A stretch of DNA of 64,000 nucleotides from Streptomyces sp. MMG1121 (GCF_001280015.1 NZ_LGDV01000038.1:1-64000), one strand, 5' to 3'; positions 17,162-26,575 are shown, counted from the stretch's first letter. Translations and numbers: made by a program. The notes: generated by a model from the letters alone, not told the origin.

Positions 17162-18427
17162 TTACTCCGGCAGGGGCTGCGGCGGGCGCGTGCCGACGTA
17201 GTGGCCGACGGGGCGCATGCGCAGCGGGCGCTCGCCGTACTCCTCCAGCGCGTGCGCGATCCAGCCCGCCGTCCGGGCCACGGCGAAGATCGTCTCGCCG
17301 GCTGTGGCGGGCATGCCGCTGGACGCCGTGAACACCGCCAGGGCCAGGTCGACGTTGGCGTGCAGCGGGGTGTGCCGGGCGGTCGTGGCGGCGATGTCCC
17401 GGGCGGCGAGCAGGGCGGACTCCGCGTGCGGGACCTCCTCCAGGAGTTCGAACAGCACGCGCGCGCGGGGGTCTTCACCGGTGTACAGCCGGTGGCCGAG
17501 CCCGGGGATGCGGCGGCCCGCGCGCAGTTCGTCGGCGATCACCGGGACCGCCGTGCCCTGGTCGAGCACGTCCAGCAGCATGCGGTGGGCCATCCCGCTC
17601 GCGGCGCCGTGCAGGGGGCCCTCCAGGACGCCGAGCCCGGCCGAGACGGCCGCGTAGGCGTGCGCGCGGGCCGAGGCGGCGACCCGGACGGCGAGCGTGG
17701 AGGCGGCCAGGTCGTGGTCGGCGAGCAGGGCGAGCGCGGTGTCCAGGACCCGCAGGGACGCCTCGTCGGCGGGGCGTCCGGTCAGCCGGGCCCACAGGCG
17801 GTGGGCCAGCGGGCCGTCGTCCCGGTGGTCGTACCGGACCGGCGGCAGCGCGGTGACGAGCGTGGGGATGAGGATCCGCGCAGTGTTCAGCACGGCGTCC
17901 TCGGAGAGGTCGAAACGCAGCGGGTCCTCGGCCGCCGCGGCGACCGCCGCCACCCGGAGCCGGTCGGTGGGGGAGGCGTGCTCGGACAGAGCGTTCACCG
18001 CGCGGCGGGCGACCTCGACCGTGGCCTCGGGCGCGGACAGCGTCGCCCCCGGGGTCAGCCGTCCCGTCCACAGCCACTCGGCGACCTCTTCGTAGGAGTG
18101 GCGCAGGGCCAGCTCGACGGCGTCCACGCCGCGGAAGAAGTACCGGTCCTGTTCGATCAGCGTGATGCGGGTCCGGACCGACAGGTCGCCGCCACTGCCC
18201 GGGCTGCCTGCGGCCTCGCGCCGGTTGCGGCGGGCGAGGGCCTCGACCTCCTTCGCCTCGAAGGTGCTGGCGCGCCCGCCGGGTTCGCGTCTGCTGCTGA
18301 GCAGACCGCGGCTCACGTACGCGTAGACCGTCTCGGGCTTCACACCGAGCAGTTCGGCGGTCTCCTTCGTGGTCAGCCTTCGTTCGGGACGGCCGGGAGC
18401 GGGTTCGTGATCGCGCATGGGGGCCAC
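17162..18427 (-). CDS. Citrate synthase-like protein with N-terminal HTH domain
   Basis: Up to 421 residues from GTG 18427, or 418 from ATG 18418. Residues about 17-65 form a MerR/excisionase-like winged helix (RLTTKETAELLGVKPETVYA, YVSRGLL). The rest is a full-length short-type citrate synthase fold. The catalytic-site equivalents are present: GPLHGAASG (first His), GLGHRLYTGEDPRA (second His with the Arg-rich loop) and HANVD (Asp). The segment after the Asp is LALAVF instead of the usual FYSG. The fusion suggests a DNA-binding protein whose ligand domain is a citrate synthase, either an enzyme that also regulates or a regulator that senses oxaloacetate or an acyl-CoA. It is divergent from a second citrate synthase gene with a palindromic operator between them. 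Confidence 0.88.
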   Translation of the reverse strand: MAPMRDHEPAPGRPERRLTTKETAELLGVKPETVYAYVSRGLLSSRREPGGRASTFEAKEVEALARRNRREAAGSPGSGGDLSVRTRITLIEQDRYFFRGVDAVELALRHSYEEVAEWLWTGRLTPGATLSAPEATVEVARRAVNALSEHASPTDRLRVAAVAAAAEDPLRFDLSEDAVLNTARILIPTLVTALPPVRYDHRDDGPLAHRLWARLTGRPADEASLRVLDTALALLADHDLAASTLAVRVAASARAHAYAAVSAGLGVLEGPLHGAASGMAHRMLLDVLDQGTAVPVIADELRAGRRIPGLGHRLYTGEDPRARVLFELLEEVPHAESALLAARDIAATTARHTPLHANVDLALAVFTASSGMPATAGETIFAVARTAGWIAHALEEYGERPLRMRPVGHYVGTRPPQPLPE

Positions 18428-18446
18428 CGTAGTCGTCTCTGTACAG

Positions 18447-18496
18447 CTTGATAGAGGTGTATTGATTCAATCAATATTGACAGGGAATAAGTCAAG
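18447..18496. promoter_or_regulatory. Operator cluster between the divergent citrate synthase genes
   Basis: ATTGATTCAATCAAT (18461-18475) is a perfect 7+1+7 inverted repeat in an AT-rich island. Further half-sites flank it: CTTGAT at 18447, ATTGAC at 18476 and GTCAAG at 18491. TTGACA at 18477-18482 is a perfect -35 for the plus-strand gene, with GACAGT 18 bases downstream as a weak -10. A protein bound here would cover that -35. The HTH-citrate synthase encoded next door is the obvious candidate. Confidence 0.65.
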
Positions 18497-18531
18497 CATG
18501 GACAGTCGGATCAAGTCCAGGGAGGAAAACC

Positions 18532-19698
18532 ATGTCCATCAACAGGACCGCCACCCCGCTCATCGACGCCCCGCGCGGCCTCGCGGGCGTCGTCGTCGCC
18601 GAGACCGAGATCGGTGACGTCCGGGGACGGCAGGGCTTCTACCACTACCGCCAGTACTCGGCCGTCGAGCTCGCGCAGACCCGCGGTTTCGAGGACGTCT
18701 GGCATCTCCTGGTCCACGGCGCGCTCCCGGACGCGGAGCGCCGAGCCGCCTTCACGGCGGAGACCGCCGTGCTGCGGCGGCTGCCCGAGGAGGTCCGCGC
18801 CGCGCTGCCCGCGATCGCCGCCGCGAGCCGCGTCTCCGGCCCACTGTCCGGGCTGCGCACGGCCTTGTCCCTGCTGGGCGCGGCACAGGGCATGCGGCCG
18901 GTGTACGACATCGACGCCGACCGGCGCCGGGCCGACACCCTGGCCGCCTGCGCGGCCGTACCCACACTGCTCACCGCGCTGTACCGGCTCGGGCAGGGCC
19001 TCGACCCGGTCGAGCCGCGCGAGGACCTGGCTCACGCGGCCAACTACCTGTACATGCTCACGGGCGAGGAGCCCGAGCCGCAGCGGGCCCGTGCTGTCGA
19101 GCAATACTTGATCTCAACCATTGATCACGGATTCAATCCGTCAACCTTCACGGCCCGTGTCATCGCCTCCACCGGCGCCGACGTGGTGGCTTGCCTGACC
19201 GGAGCGGTGGGTGCCCTGTCCGGGCCGCTGCACGGGGGAGCGCCCAGCCGGGCCCTCGAGACCCTGGACGCCATCGGCACGCCGGACCGGATCGATTCCT
19301 GGGTCCGCGAGCGGGTGCTCGACGGTGACCGGATCATGGGGTTCGGACATGCCGTCTACCGCACGGAGGACCCCCGTTCACGGATGCTGCGCGAGATCGC
19401 CCAGAGCTTCGGCGGCCCGCGCGTCGACTTCGCGGTGGAGGTCGAGCGCGGCGTCGAGGCGATCCTCGCCGAGCTGAAGCCCGGTCGCGCACTCCACACC
19501 AACGTCGAGTTCTACGCCGGCGTGGTCATGGAGCTGTGCGGCCTGCCCCGCGAGATGTTCACCCCCACCTTCGCCGCGGCCCGGGTGGTGGGCTGGAGCG
19601 CGAACATCCTGGAACAGGCGGCCGATTCGAAGATCATCCGCCCGGTCGCCCGCTATGTCGGACCGGAGCCCCCGGTGGCGGTACCGGCTCAGCCGTGA
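18532..19698 (+). CDS. Citrate synthase 2 / methylcitrate synthase-like
   Basis: A 388-residue short-type citrate synthase starting at ATG 18532 after a strong GGGAGG site. It would condense acetyl-CoA or propionyl-CoA with oxaloacetate. Active-site regions are GPLHGGAPSRAL, GFGHAVYRTEDPRSRM and TNVEFYAGVVM. In the last the catalytic Asp of NVDFYSG is Glu, and the usual GHR of the second His motif is GHA. I believe this is a subgroup feature of actinobacterial CitA-like enzymes rather than decay, but activity is not certain. Codons around 19102-19147 are strikingly AT-rich for this genome and contain operator-like half-sites. It is divergent from the HTH-fused paralogue. Confidence 0.88.
   Translation: MSINRTATPLIDAPRGLAGVVVAETEIGDVRGRQGFYHYRQYSAVELAQTRGFEDVWHLLVHGALPDAERRAAFTAETAVLRRLPEEVRAALPAIAAASRVSGPLSGLRTALSLLGAAQGMRPVYDIDADRRRADTLAACAAVPTLLTALYRLGQGLDPVEPREDLAHAANYLYMLTGEEPEPQRARAVEQYLISTIDHGFNPSTFTARVIASTGADVVACLTGAVGALSGPLHGGAPSRALETLDAIGTPDRIDSWVRERVLDGDRIMGFGHAVYRTEDPRSRMLREIAQSFGGPRVDFAVEVERGVEAILAELKPGRALHTNVEFYAGVVMELCGLPREMFTPTFAAARVVGWSANILEQAADSKIIRPVARYVGPEPPVAVPAQP
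19102..19147 (+). promoter_or_regulatory. Candidate intragenic operator in rare codons
   Basis: Within the citrate synthase gene the codons run CAA TAC TTG ATC TCA ACC ATT GAT CAC GGA TTC AAT CCG TCA. Eight of these are uncommon in a genome that prefers G or C in third positions. The result is TTGATCTCAA (19108-19117) and ATTGA with TCAAT eight bases apart (19120-19137), the same half-sites as the intergenic operator. Codon choice therefore appears constrained by a DNA-binding site. Confidence 0.5.
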
Positions 19699-19774
19699 GC
19701 CCGCCCCAGGGTGCCGCTCTTATCCTGGTCCGGCAGTCGGTCCACGTGAGAGAGGTCGCCCGTTGGGGAACACC

Positions 19775-20875
19775 ATGGCGAACAGCCCGGGCAGCAGCAG
19801 CGGTCCGCAGCAGATCCCGGTCGTCGTGCTCGCCGGGTTCCTGGGCTCCGGAAAGACCACGCTCCTCAACCACCTGCTGCACCGCAGCGGAGGCAGCCGG
19901 ATCGGGGCGATCGTCAATGACTTCGGGGCCATCGAGATCGACGCGATGGCCGTCGCGGGCGCCCTCGGCGACTCGACCGTATCTCTCGGCAACGGCTGCC
20001 TGTGCTGCGCCGTCGACGCGAGCGAACTCGACGGCTACCTGGACCGGCTCGCCGCCCCCGGCACCGGCATCGACGTGATCGTCGTCGAGGCCAGCGGGCT
20101 CGCCGAGCCGCAGGAACTCGTGCGGATGGTGCTGGCCAGCGAGCACCCGAGGATCGTCTACGGCGGTCTGGTCGAGGTCGTGGACGCCGCCGAGTTCGAC
20201 GACACCCGTGCCCGGCACCCCGAACTGGACCGGCATCTGGCCCTCGCCGACCTCGTGGTGGTCAACAAGCTCGACCGGGCCGCGGACGGCGACCGGGTGC
20301 TCGGCCTCGTGCGCTCCCTCGCGGACCGTGCCGCCGTCGTCCCCGCCACCTACGGCCGCATCGACCCGGAGTTCCTCTTCGACTGCAGGCCCAGCGAAGA
20401 GCGCATCGGGCAGCTGTCCTTCGACGACCTGCACGAACACGACCTGCACGAACACGACCCGCACGAGCACGACGCGCACGGCCACGCCGGTCACCTGCAC
20501 ACCGCCTACGACAGCCTGTCGTTCACCTCCGACCTGCCCCTGGACCCCCGCGCGCTCATGCGGTTCCTGGACAGCCGGCCCGAGGGGCTGTACCGGATCA
20601 AGGGGTACGTCGACTTCGGGCCGTACGACACCCTCAACCGGTACGCCGTGCACGCCGTCGGCCGGTTCCTGCGCTTCTACCCCGAGCCGTGGGCCGCGGC
20701 CGGTGCCCGGCTCACCCAGCTCGTGCTGATCGGTTCCGGCGTCGACACCGACGCCCTCGGCAAGGAGCTGGAGGCGTCCAGGAACGACGGCGCCCCACAC
20801 GCCGACGAGCGCGGCATGTGGAGCGTCCTGCGCTACGTCCAGGGCTCCGAGGAGGAGCCCGACGCCGCGCCGTAG
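19775..20875 (+). CDS. COG0523 (CobW/YjiA-type) metallochaperone GTPase
   Basis: A 366-residue G3E GTPase starting at ATG 19775 after TGGGGAA. It has Walker A GFLGSGKT (residues 21-28), the metal-binding CxCC motif in GNGCLCCAVD, VVEASGLAEP as switch region and NKLD for guanine recognition. A His-rich insertion of four HEHD-like repeats follows residue 215 and probably buffers zinc or another metal. The C-terminal CobW domain ends near 350. Such proteins deliver metals to enzymes, often under zinc limitation. No zinc-uptake regulator box was recognised upstream. It lies 76 bases after the citrate synthase gene and ends 16 bases from parC, tail to tail. Confidence 0.9.
   Translation: MANSPGSSSGPQQIPVVVLAGFLGSGKTTLLNHLLHRSGGSRIGAIVNDFGAIEIDAMAVAGALGDSTVSLGNGCLCCAVDASELDGYLDRLAAPGTGIDVIVVEASGLAEPQELVRMVLASEHPRIVYGGLVEVVDAAEFDDTRARHPELDRHLALADLVVVNKLDRAADGDRVLGLVRSLADRAAVVPATYGRIDPEFLFDCRPSEERIGQLSFDDLHEHDLHEHDPHEHDAHGHAGHLHTAYDSLSFTSDLPLDPRALMRFLDSRPEGLYRIKGYVDFGPYDTLNRYAVHAVGRFLRFYPEPWAAAGARLTQLVLIGSGVDTDALGKELEASRNDGAPHADERGMWSVLRYVQGSEEEPDAAP
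20426..20485 (+). repeat. Four 15-bp tandem repeats encoding the His-rich loop
   Basis: Units start at 20426, 20441, 20456 and 20471. The first two are identical (GACCTGCACGAACAC), and the third and fourth diverge by two and five bases. They encode DLHEH, DLHEH, DPHEH and DAHGH within the COG0523 protein. Slippage at the DNA level could change the number of metal-binding residues. Confidence 0.8.
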
Positions 20876-20891
20876 AGGCGTCGCACGAGCC

Positions 20892-23351
20892 CTAGAACAC
20901 CGGCCCGGCGACGACGGACACCGTCTTCTGCAGTGATGTGCCCGAGCCGTCGCGGCGCGGGTCCAGTTCCGGCAGTTCGGCCGGGGTGCCGGTCTTCTGC
21001 GCCGCGCGTGCGGGAGCGGGTCCGGCCCAGCCGAGCGACAGGCAGTCCTCGCCCTTGAGGAACCGCTGGCAGCGCACGCCGCCCGTGGCCCGGCCCTTGC
21101 GCGGGTACTGGTCGAACGGGGTCAGCTTGGCCGTCGTCTGCACGGAGTCGTCCAGCGTGCCGCGCGAGCCCGCCACCGTGAACACCACCGCGTCGGCGGC
21201 CGGGTCGACCGCGGTGAAGGAGATCACCTTGGCGCCCTCGACGAGCTTGATGCCGGCCATACCGCCCGCCGGGCGGCCCTGCGGGCGCACGACGGACGCC
21301 TGGAAGCGCAGCAGTTGCGCGTCGTCCGAGATGAACACCAGATCCTCCTCGCCGGTGCGCAGCTCCACCGCGCCGACGATCCGGTCGCCCTCCTTGAGTG
21401 AGATGACCTCCAACTCGTCCTTGTTGGAGGGGTAGTCGGGCACCACGCGCTTGACGACACCCTGCTCGGTGCCGAGCGCCAGACCCGGGGACGACTCGTC
21501 CAGCGTGGTCAGGCAGACCACCGTCTCGTCGTCCTGCAGGGAGACGAACTCCGCCAGCGGGGCGCCCCCGGACAGGTTCGGGGCCGCCGCGGTGGGGGGC
21601 AGCTGGGGCAGGTCGACCACGTTGATCCGCAGCAGACGGCCCGCCGAGGTCACCGCGCCGATCTCGCCCCGCGCGGTCGCCGGGACCGCCGAGACGATCA
21701 CGTCGTGCTTGACGCGCTTCGCGTCGGCCTCCTCCGGGAACGGCTCGTCCGTCGACGTACGCGCCAGCAGACCGGTCGAGGACAGCAGCACCCGGCACGG
21801 GTCGTCGGCGACCTGCAGCGAAACGGCGGCTACCGGGGTGCCCGCGGACTCCAACAGCACCGTGCGGCGGTCGGTGCCGAACTTCTTGGTCACGGCCGCC
21901 AGTTCCGCCGAGACCAGCTTGCGCAGCTCCGTGTCGGACTCCAGGATCCGGGTCAGCTCCTCGATCTCCGCAGTGAGCTTGTCCTTCTCCGCCTCCAGCT
22001 CGATGCGGTCGTACTTGGTGAGCCGGCGCAGCGGCGTGTCGAGGATGTACTGCGTCTGGATCTCGCTCAGCGAGAAGCGCTCCATCAGGCGCTCCTTGGC
22101 CTGAGCGGAGTTGTCGCTGGACCGGATCAGCCGGATGACCTCGTCGATGTCGACCAGCGCGGTCAGCAGACCCTCGACCAGATGCAGCCGGTCGCGGCGC
22201 TTGCCGCGGCGGAACTCGCTGCGGCGCCGGACGACGTCGAAGCGGTGGTCGAGGTAGACCTCCAGCAGCTCCTTCAGGCCCAGCGTGAGCGGCTGGCCGT
22301 CCACCAGCGCCACGTTGTTGATGCCGAAGGACTCCTCCATCGGGGTCAGCTTGTACAGCTGCTCGAGGACCGCCTCCGGCACGAAGCCGTTCTTGATCTC
22401 GATGACCAGCCGCAGGCCGTGCTCGCGGTCGGTGAGGTCCTTGACGTCGGCGATGCCCTGGATCTTCTTCGCGTTGACCAGGTCCTTGATCTTCGCGATG
22501 ACCTTCTCGGGGCCGACCGTGAAGGGCAGTTCGGTGACCACCAGGCCCTTGCGGCGGGCGGTCACGGGCTCCACCGAGACCGTCGCGCGCATCTTGAACG
22601 TGCCGCGGCCCGTCGCGTACGCGTCCCGGATGCCGTCCAGGCCGACGATCCGGCCACCGGTGGGCAGATCGGGGCCCGGGACGTGCCGCATCAGCGTGTC
22701 CAGGTCGGCGTTCGGGTACTTGATCAGGTGGCGGGCGGCCGAGATGACCTCGCGCAGGTTGTGCGGCGGCATGTTCGTCGCCATACCGACCGCGATGCCC
22801 GAAGAGCCGTTGACCAGCAGGTTCGGGAAGGCGGCCGGGAGCGCCACCGGCTCCTGCTCCTGGCCGTCGTAGTTGGGTGTGAAGTCGACCGTGTCCTCGT
22901 CGATCGACTCGGTCATCAGGCTCGTGGCTTCCGCCATGCGGCACTCGGTGTACCGCATGGCGGCCGGCGGGTCGTCGTTGCCCAGCGAACCGAAGTTGCC
23001 GTGGCCGTCGACGAGCGGCACGCGCATGGAGAAGGGCTGCGCCATGCGCACCAGCGCGTCGTAGATCGACGCGTCGCCGTGCGGGTGCAGCTTGCCCATC
23101 ACCTCGCCGACGACACGGGCGCACTTCACATACGCCCGGTCGGGGCGCACGCCCATCTCGTTCATCTGGTAGACGATCCGGCGGTGCACGGGCTTGAGCC
23201 CGTCGCGGGCGTCCGGCAGGGCACGCGAATAGATGACCGAGTACGCGTACTCGAGGTAGGAGCCACGCATCTCGTCCACGACGTCGATGTCGAGGATTCT
23301 CTCCTCGTACGAGTCGTCGGGCGGCGGGGTCTTCGTGCTGCGGCGGGCCAT
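20892..23351 (-). CDS. parC: DNA topoisomerase IV subunit A (ParC, GyrA-type)
   Basis: An 819-residue DNA cleavage subunit that partners ParE. Start ATG 23351 has AAGGAG nine bases upstream. Longer open frame further upstream is promoter DNA. Active-site Tyr134 lies in [10 protein letters not shown]. The quinolone pocket reads [17 protein letters not shown], with Ala where E. coli GyrA has Ser83, as in mycobacterial GyrA, which predicts reduced fluoroquinolone sensitivity. The C-terminal part is a beta-pinwheel with [20 protein letters not shown] and no clear GyrA box, consistent with topoisomerase IV rather than gyrase. It is divergent from two M16 peptidase genes, with a 266-base promoter region. 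Confidence 0.94.
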   Translation of the reverse strand: MARRSTKTPPPDDSYEERILDIDVVDEMRGSYLEYAYSVIYSRALPDARDGLKPVHRRIVYQMNEMGVRPDRAYVKCARVVGEVMGKLHPHGDASIYDALVRMAQPFSMRVPLVDGHGNFGSLGNDDPPAAMRYTECRMAEATSLMTESIDEDTVDFTPNYDGQEQEPVALPAAFPNLLVNGSSGIAVGMATNMPPHNLREVISAARHLIKYPNADLDTLMRHVPGPDLPTGGRIVGLDGIRDAYATGRGTFKMRATVSVEPVTARRKGLVVTELPFTVGPEKVIAKIKDLVNAKKIQGIADVKDLTDREHGLRLVIEIKNGFVPEAVLEQLYKLTPMEESFGINNVALVDGQPLTLGLKELLEVYLDHRFDVVRRRSEFRRGKRRDRLHLVEGLLTALVDIDEVIRLIRSSDNSAQAKERLMERFSLSEIQTQYILDTPLRRLTKYDRIELEAEKDKLTAEIEELTRILESDTELRKLVSAELAAVTKKFGTDRRTVLLESAGTPVAAVSLQVADDPCRVLLSSTGLLARTSTDEPFPEEADAKRVKHDVIVSAVPATARGEIGAVTSAGRLLRINVVDLPQLPPTAAAPNLSGGAPLAEFVSLQDDETVVCLTTLDESSPGLALGTEQGVVKRVVPDYPSNKDELEVISLKEGDRIVGAVELRTGEEDLVFISDDAQLLRFQASVVRPQGRPAGGMAGIKLVEGAKVISFTAVDPAADAVVFTVAGSRGTLDDSVQTTAKLTPFDQYPRKGRATGGVRCQRFLKGEDCLSLGWAGPAPARAAQKTGTPAELPELDPRRDGSGTSLQKTVSVVAGPVF

Positions 23352-23617
23352 CGCTGCCGGCTCCTTGCTGAAGCGATTGACTGATCTGACGCGGACCATT
23401 GTGGACCGCGGCACTGACAACCCGTGCCACGACCCGGTTCCAGCCGCCCTGTCCGGTGTCGGCGGACCTTGCCGGGCAGGCTGGAGGCGGGCCGTGCAAT
23501 CCGCTGTCGGCGTACGTCCCGCGGGAACTTCGCCGAGGGCCCGCACGCTGTGCATACAGTGGCAGGAACGGCAGGAAAACCGCGGTTCACAACCGCTCCG
23601 CTCGCGAAGGGACGTAC

Positions 23618-25012
23618 ATGCCCATGGGTCACACGACCACAGCCGAGGCAGGCTCCGGGGGCCTGACAGCGACCGAGCACCGCCTGGCCAACGGTCTGCG
23701 CGTGGTGCTCTCCGAGGACCACCTGACCCCGGTGGCGGCGGTCTGCCTCTGGTACGACGTCGGCTCCCGCCACGAAGTCAAGGGGCGTACCGGCCTGGCT
23801 CACCTTTTCGAGCACCTGATGTTCCAGGGCTCGGGGCAGGTCAAGGGCAACGGCCACTTCGAGCTGGTGCAGGGCGCCGGCGGCTCGCTCAACGGCACCA
23901 CCAGCTTCGAGCGCACCAACTACTTCGAGACCATGCCCGCCCACCAGCTGGAGCTGGCGCTCTGGCTGGAGGCCGACCGCATGGGCTCGCTGCTGGCCGC
24001 CCTGGACGACGAGTCCATGGAGAACCAGCGGGACGTCGTCAAGAACGAGCGCCGCCAGCGCTACGACAACGTGCCCTACGGCACCGCCTTCGAGAAGCTG
24101 ACCGCGCTCTCCTACCCGGAGGGCCATCCCTACCACCACACGCCGATCGGCTCGATGGCGGACCTGGACGCGGCCACCCTGGAGGACGCCCGCCACTTCT
24201 TCCGCACCTACTACGCGCCGAACAACGCGGTGCTCTCCGTGGTCGGCGACATCGACCCCGCGCAGACCCTCGCCTGGATCGAGAAGTACTTCGGCTCGAT
24301 CCCCGCGCACGACGGCAAGCCCGCCCCCCGCGACGGCTCGCTGCCGCTGACCATCGGCGAGCAGCTGCGCGAGGTCGTCGTCGAGGAGGTCCCGGCGCGC
24401 GCCCTGATGGCCGCCTACCGCCTCCCGGAGGACGGCACGCGCGCGTGCGACGCGGCCGACCTCGCGCTGACCGTCCTCGGCGGCGGCGAGTCCTCCCGCC
24501 TGTACAACCGGCTGGTGCGCCGCGACCGTACGGCCGTCGCGGCCGGCTTCGGCCTGCTGCGCCTCGCCGGCGCGCCCTCGATGGGCTGGCTGGACGTGAA
24601 GACCTCCGGGGACGTCGAGGTGCCGGTCATCGAGGCCGCCATCGACGAGGAACTGGCCCGGTTCGCCGAGGAAGGCCCCACGCCGGAGGAAATGGAGCGC
24701 GCCCAGGCCCAGTTGGAGCGCGAGTGGCTGGACCGGCTCGGCACGGTCTCGGGCCGTGCCGACGAACTGTGCCGCTTCGCCGTCCTGTTCGGCGACCCGC
24801 AGCTCGCCCTCACCGCCGTCCAGCGCGTCCTGCAAGTGACCCCCGAGGAGGTCAAGGAGGTCGCCAAGGCCCGCCTGCGCCCGGACAACCGCGCGGTCCT
24901 CGTCTACGAGCCGAAGTCCCCGGAGGCCGTCGCGGATGCCGACGTCCCCGAGGACCCGGAGCAGGAAGCGACCGTAGAGGCCGGCAACGAGAACGAGGAG
25001 ACGGCCAAGTGA
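23618..25012 (+). CDS. M16 family zinc metallopeptidase, catalytic subunit
   Basis: A 464-residue pitrilysin-type peptidase starting at ATG 23618 after GAAGGGA. The inverted zinc motif HxxEH is HLFEH at 62-66, and the third ligand Glu is expected in the following helix (NERRQRYDN region, about 145). The C-terminal half is the second M16 fold without zinc. No signal peptide is present, so it acts in the cytoplasm. The next gene overlaps by four bases and encodes a non-catalytic M16 partner, so the pair should form a heterodimer like the bacterial two-subunit processing peptidase homologues. The substrate is unknown. Confidence 0.92.
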   Translation: MPMGHTTTAEAGSGGLTATEHRLANGLRVVLSEDHLTPVAAVCLWYDVGSRHEVKGRTGLAHLFEHLMFQGSGQVKGNGHFELVQGAGGSLNGTTSFERTNYFETMPAHQLELALWLEADRMGSLLAALDDESMENQRDVVKNERRQRYDNVPYGTAFEKLTALSYPEGHPYHHTPIGSMADLDAATLEDARHFFRTYYAPNNAVLSVVGDIDPAQTLAWIEKYFGSIPAHDGKPAPRDGSLPLTIGEQLREVVVEEVPARALMAAYRLPEDGTRACDAADLALTVLGGGESSRLYNRLVRRDRTAVAAGFGLLRLAGAPSMGWLDVKTSGDVEVPVIEAAIDEELARFAEEGPTPEEMERAQAQLEREWLDRLGTVSGRADELCRFAVLFGDPQLALTAVQRVLQVTPEEVKEVAKARLRPDNRAVLVYEPKSPEAVADADVPEDPEQEATVEAGNENEETAK

Positions 25013-26397
25013 CCGAGCTCGCCACCATGGACTTCCATCCCCAGCCGCGTCCCGGCGAGGCCAAGCCGTGGGCGTTCCCGGCCCCCGAGCGCACCGCGCT
25101 CGACAACGGCCTGACGGTGCTGCGCTGCCACCGCCCCGGCCAGCAGGTCGTCGCCGTCGAGGTGCTGCTGGACGCGCCCTTGGAAGCCGAGCCGGCCGGT
25201 CTGGACGGCGTCGGCACGATCATGGCGCGGGCCTTCTCGGAGGGCACCGACAAGCACTCCGCCGAGGAGTTCGCCGCCGAGCTGGAGCGCGCGGGCGCCA
25301 CGCTGGACGCGCACGCCGACCACCCGGGCGTCCGCATCAGCCTGGAGGTTCCCGCCTCCCGGCTGGCCAAGGGCCTCGGCCTGCTCGCCGACGCCCTGCG
25401 CGCGCCCGCGTTCGCCGAGAGCGAGGTCGAGCGGCTGGTCCGCAACCGCCTGGACGAGATCCCGCACGAGCTGGCCAACCCCTCCCGCCGGGCCGCCAAG
25501 GAACTCTCCAAGGAGCTGTTCCCGGCGACCTCGCGCATGTCGCGCCCGCGCCAGGGCACCGAGGAGACGGTCGAGAAGATCGACGCGTCGGCCGTACGCG
25601 CCTTCTACGACCGTCACGTGCGCCCCGCCACGGCCACCGCGGTCGTGGTCGGCGACCTCACCGGGATCGACCTGGACGCCCTGCTCGGCGACACCCTGGG
25701 CGCCTGGACCGGCACCCCGGGCCAGCCCCGGCCCGTCCCGGCGGTGAGCGCCGACGACACCGGGCGCGTGGTCATCGTGGACCGGCCCGGCGCCGTCCAG
25801 ACACAGCTGCTCCTCGGCCGCGTCGGCCCCGACCGGCACGACCGCGTGTGGCCCGCTCAGGTGCTCGGCACCTACTGCCTCGGCGGCACCCTCACCTCCC
25901 GCCTGGACCGCGTCCTGCGCGAGGAGAAGGGCTACACCTACGGCGTGCGTGCCTTCGGGCAGGTCCTCAGGTCCGCCCCGGACGGCACGGGCGCCTCGAT
26001 GCTCGCCATCAGCGGCTCGGTGGACACGCCGAACACCGGTCCCGCGCTCGACGACCTGTGGAAGGTGCTGCGCACCCTCGCGGCGGAGGGCCTGACCGAC
26101 GCCGAGCGGGACGTGGCCGTGCAGAACCTCGTCGGGGTGGCGCCGCTCAAGTACGAGACGGCGGCGGCCGTGGCGAGCACGCTGGCCGACCAGGTCGAGC
26201 AGCACCTGCCCGACGACTTCCAGGCGACGCTGTACCAGCAGCTGGCCGCGACGGGCACGGTGGAGGCCACGGCCGCGGTCGTGAACGCCTTCCCGGTGGA
26301 CCGCCTGGTGACCGTCCTCGTCGGTGACGCCTCCCAGATCAAGGCGCCGGTGGAGGCGCTCGGCATCGGCGAAGTCACCGTCGTCACCGCGGAGTAG
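25009..26397 (+). CDS. M16 family peptidase-like subunit without zinc motif
   Basis: A 462-residue protein starting at GTG 25009, coupled to the preceding gene. It keeps the two M16 folds but has GVGTIMARAFSEG where HxxEH would be, so it cannot bind zinc. It retains EEKGYTYGVRAFG, the Arg/Tyr pair that completes the active site from the partner chain. It is therefore the substrate-binding half of an M16B heterodimer. A strong hairpin 25 bases after the stop ends the operon. Confidence 0.92.
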   Translation: MTELATMDFHPQPRPGEAKPWAFPAPERTALDNGLTVLRCHRPGQQVVAVEVLLDAPLEAEPAGLDGVGTIMARAFSEGTDKHSAEEFAAELERAGATLDAHADHPGVRISLEVPASRLAKGLGLLADALRAPAFAESEVERLVRNRLDEIPHELANPSRRAAKELSKELFPATSRMSRPRQGTEETVEKIDASAVRAFYDRHVRPATATAVVVGDLTGIDLDALLGDTLGAWTGTPGQPRPVPAVSADDTGRVVIVDRPGAVQTQLLLGRVGPDRHDRVWPAQVLGTYCLGGTLTSRLDRVLREEKGYTYGVRAFGQVLRSAPDGTGASMLAISGSVDTPNTGPALDDLWKVLRTLAAEGLTDAERDVAVQNLVGVAPLKYETAAAVASTLADQVEQHLPDDFQATLYQQLAATGTVEATAAVVNAFPVDRLVTVLVGDASQIKAPVEALGIGEVTVVTAE

Positions 26398-26421
26398 CAC
26401 CCGCGAAGCGCACGCGCGCGT

Positions 26422-26455
26422 GGGGCCCTGACGGCCTACAGGCTGTCAGGGCCCC
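26422..26455 (+). terminator. Terminator of the M16 peptidase operon
   Basis: GGGGCCCTGAC (26422-26432) pairs perfectly with GTCAGGGCCCC (26445-26455) around a 12-base loop, followed by TTGCT. Confidence 0.85.
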
Positions 26456-26545
26456 TTGCTGTTCCACTCCCTTCCCCAGATGCCCGATTTAGGGCGTAGG
26501 TTGCCTTTCCTTGCTGTGGGATGCGCTACAAAAACCCGGATCCGT

Positions 26546-26575
26546 TTGGGGATTGCCGACGGGTCCGCCTAGCGT
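26546..26575 (+). promoter_or_regulatory. Housekeeping-type promoter of the riboswitch-controlled peptidase
   Basis: TTGGGG (26546-26551) and TAGCGT (26570-26575) are 18 bases apart and fit HrdB-type -35 and TANNNT -10 elements. Transcription would begin near 26582, leaving a leader of about 214 bases that contains the ydaO riboswitch. Confidence 0.6.

Noticed and set aside
23287..25008. Extension of the second M16 peptidase frame far upstream
   Set aside because: The frame is open across the first M16 gene, but the real coding frame there is the one with HLFEH. The coupled GTG at 25009 is the natural start.
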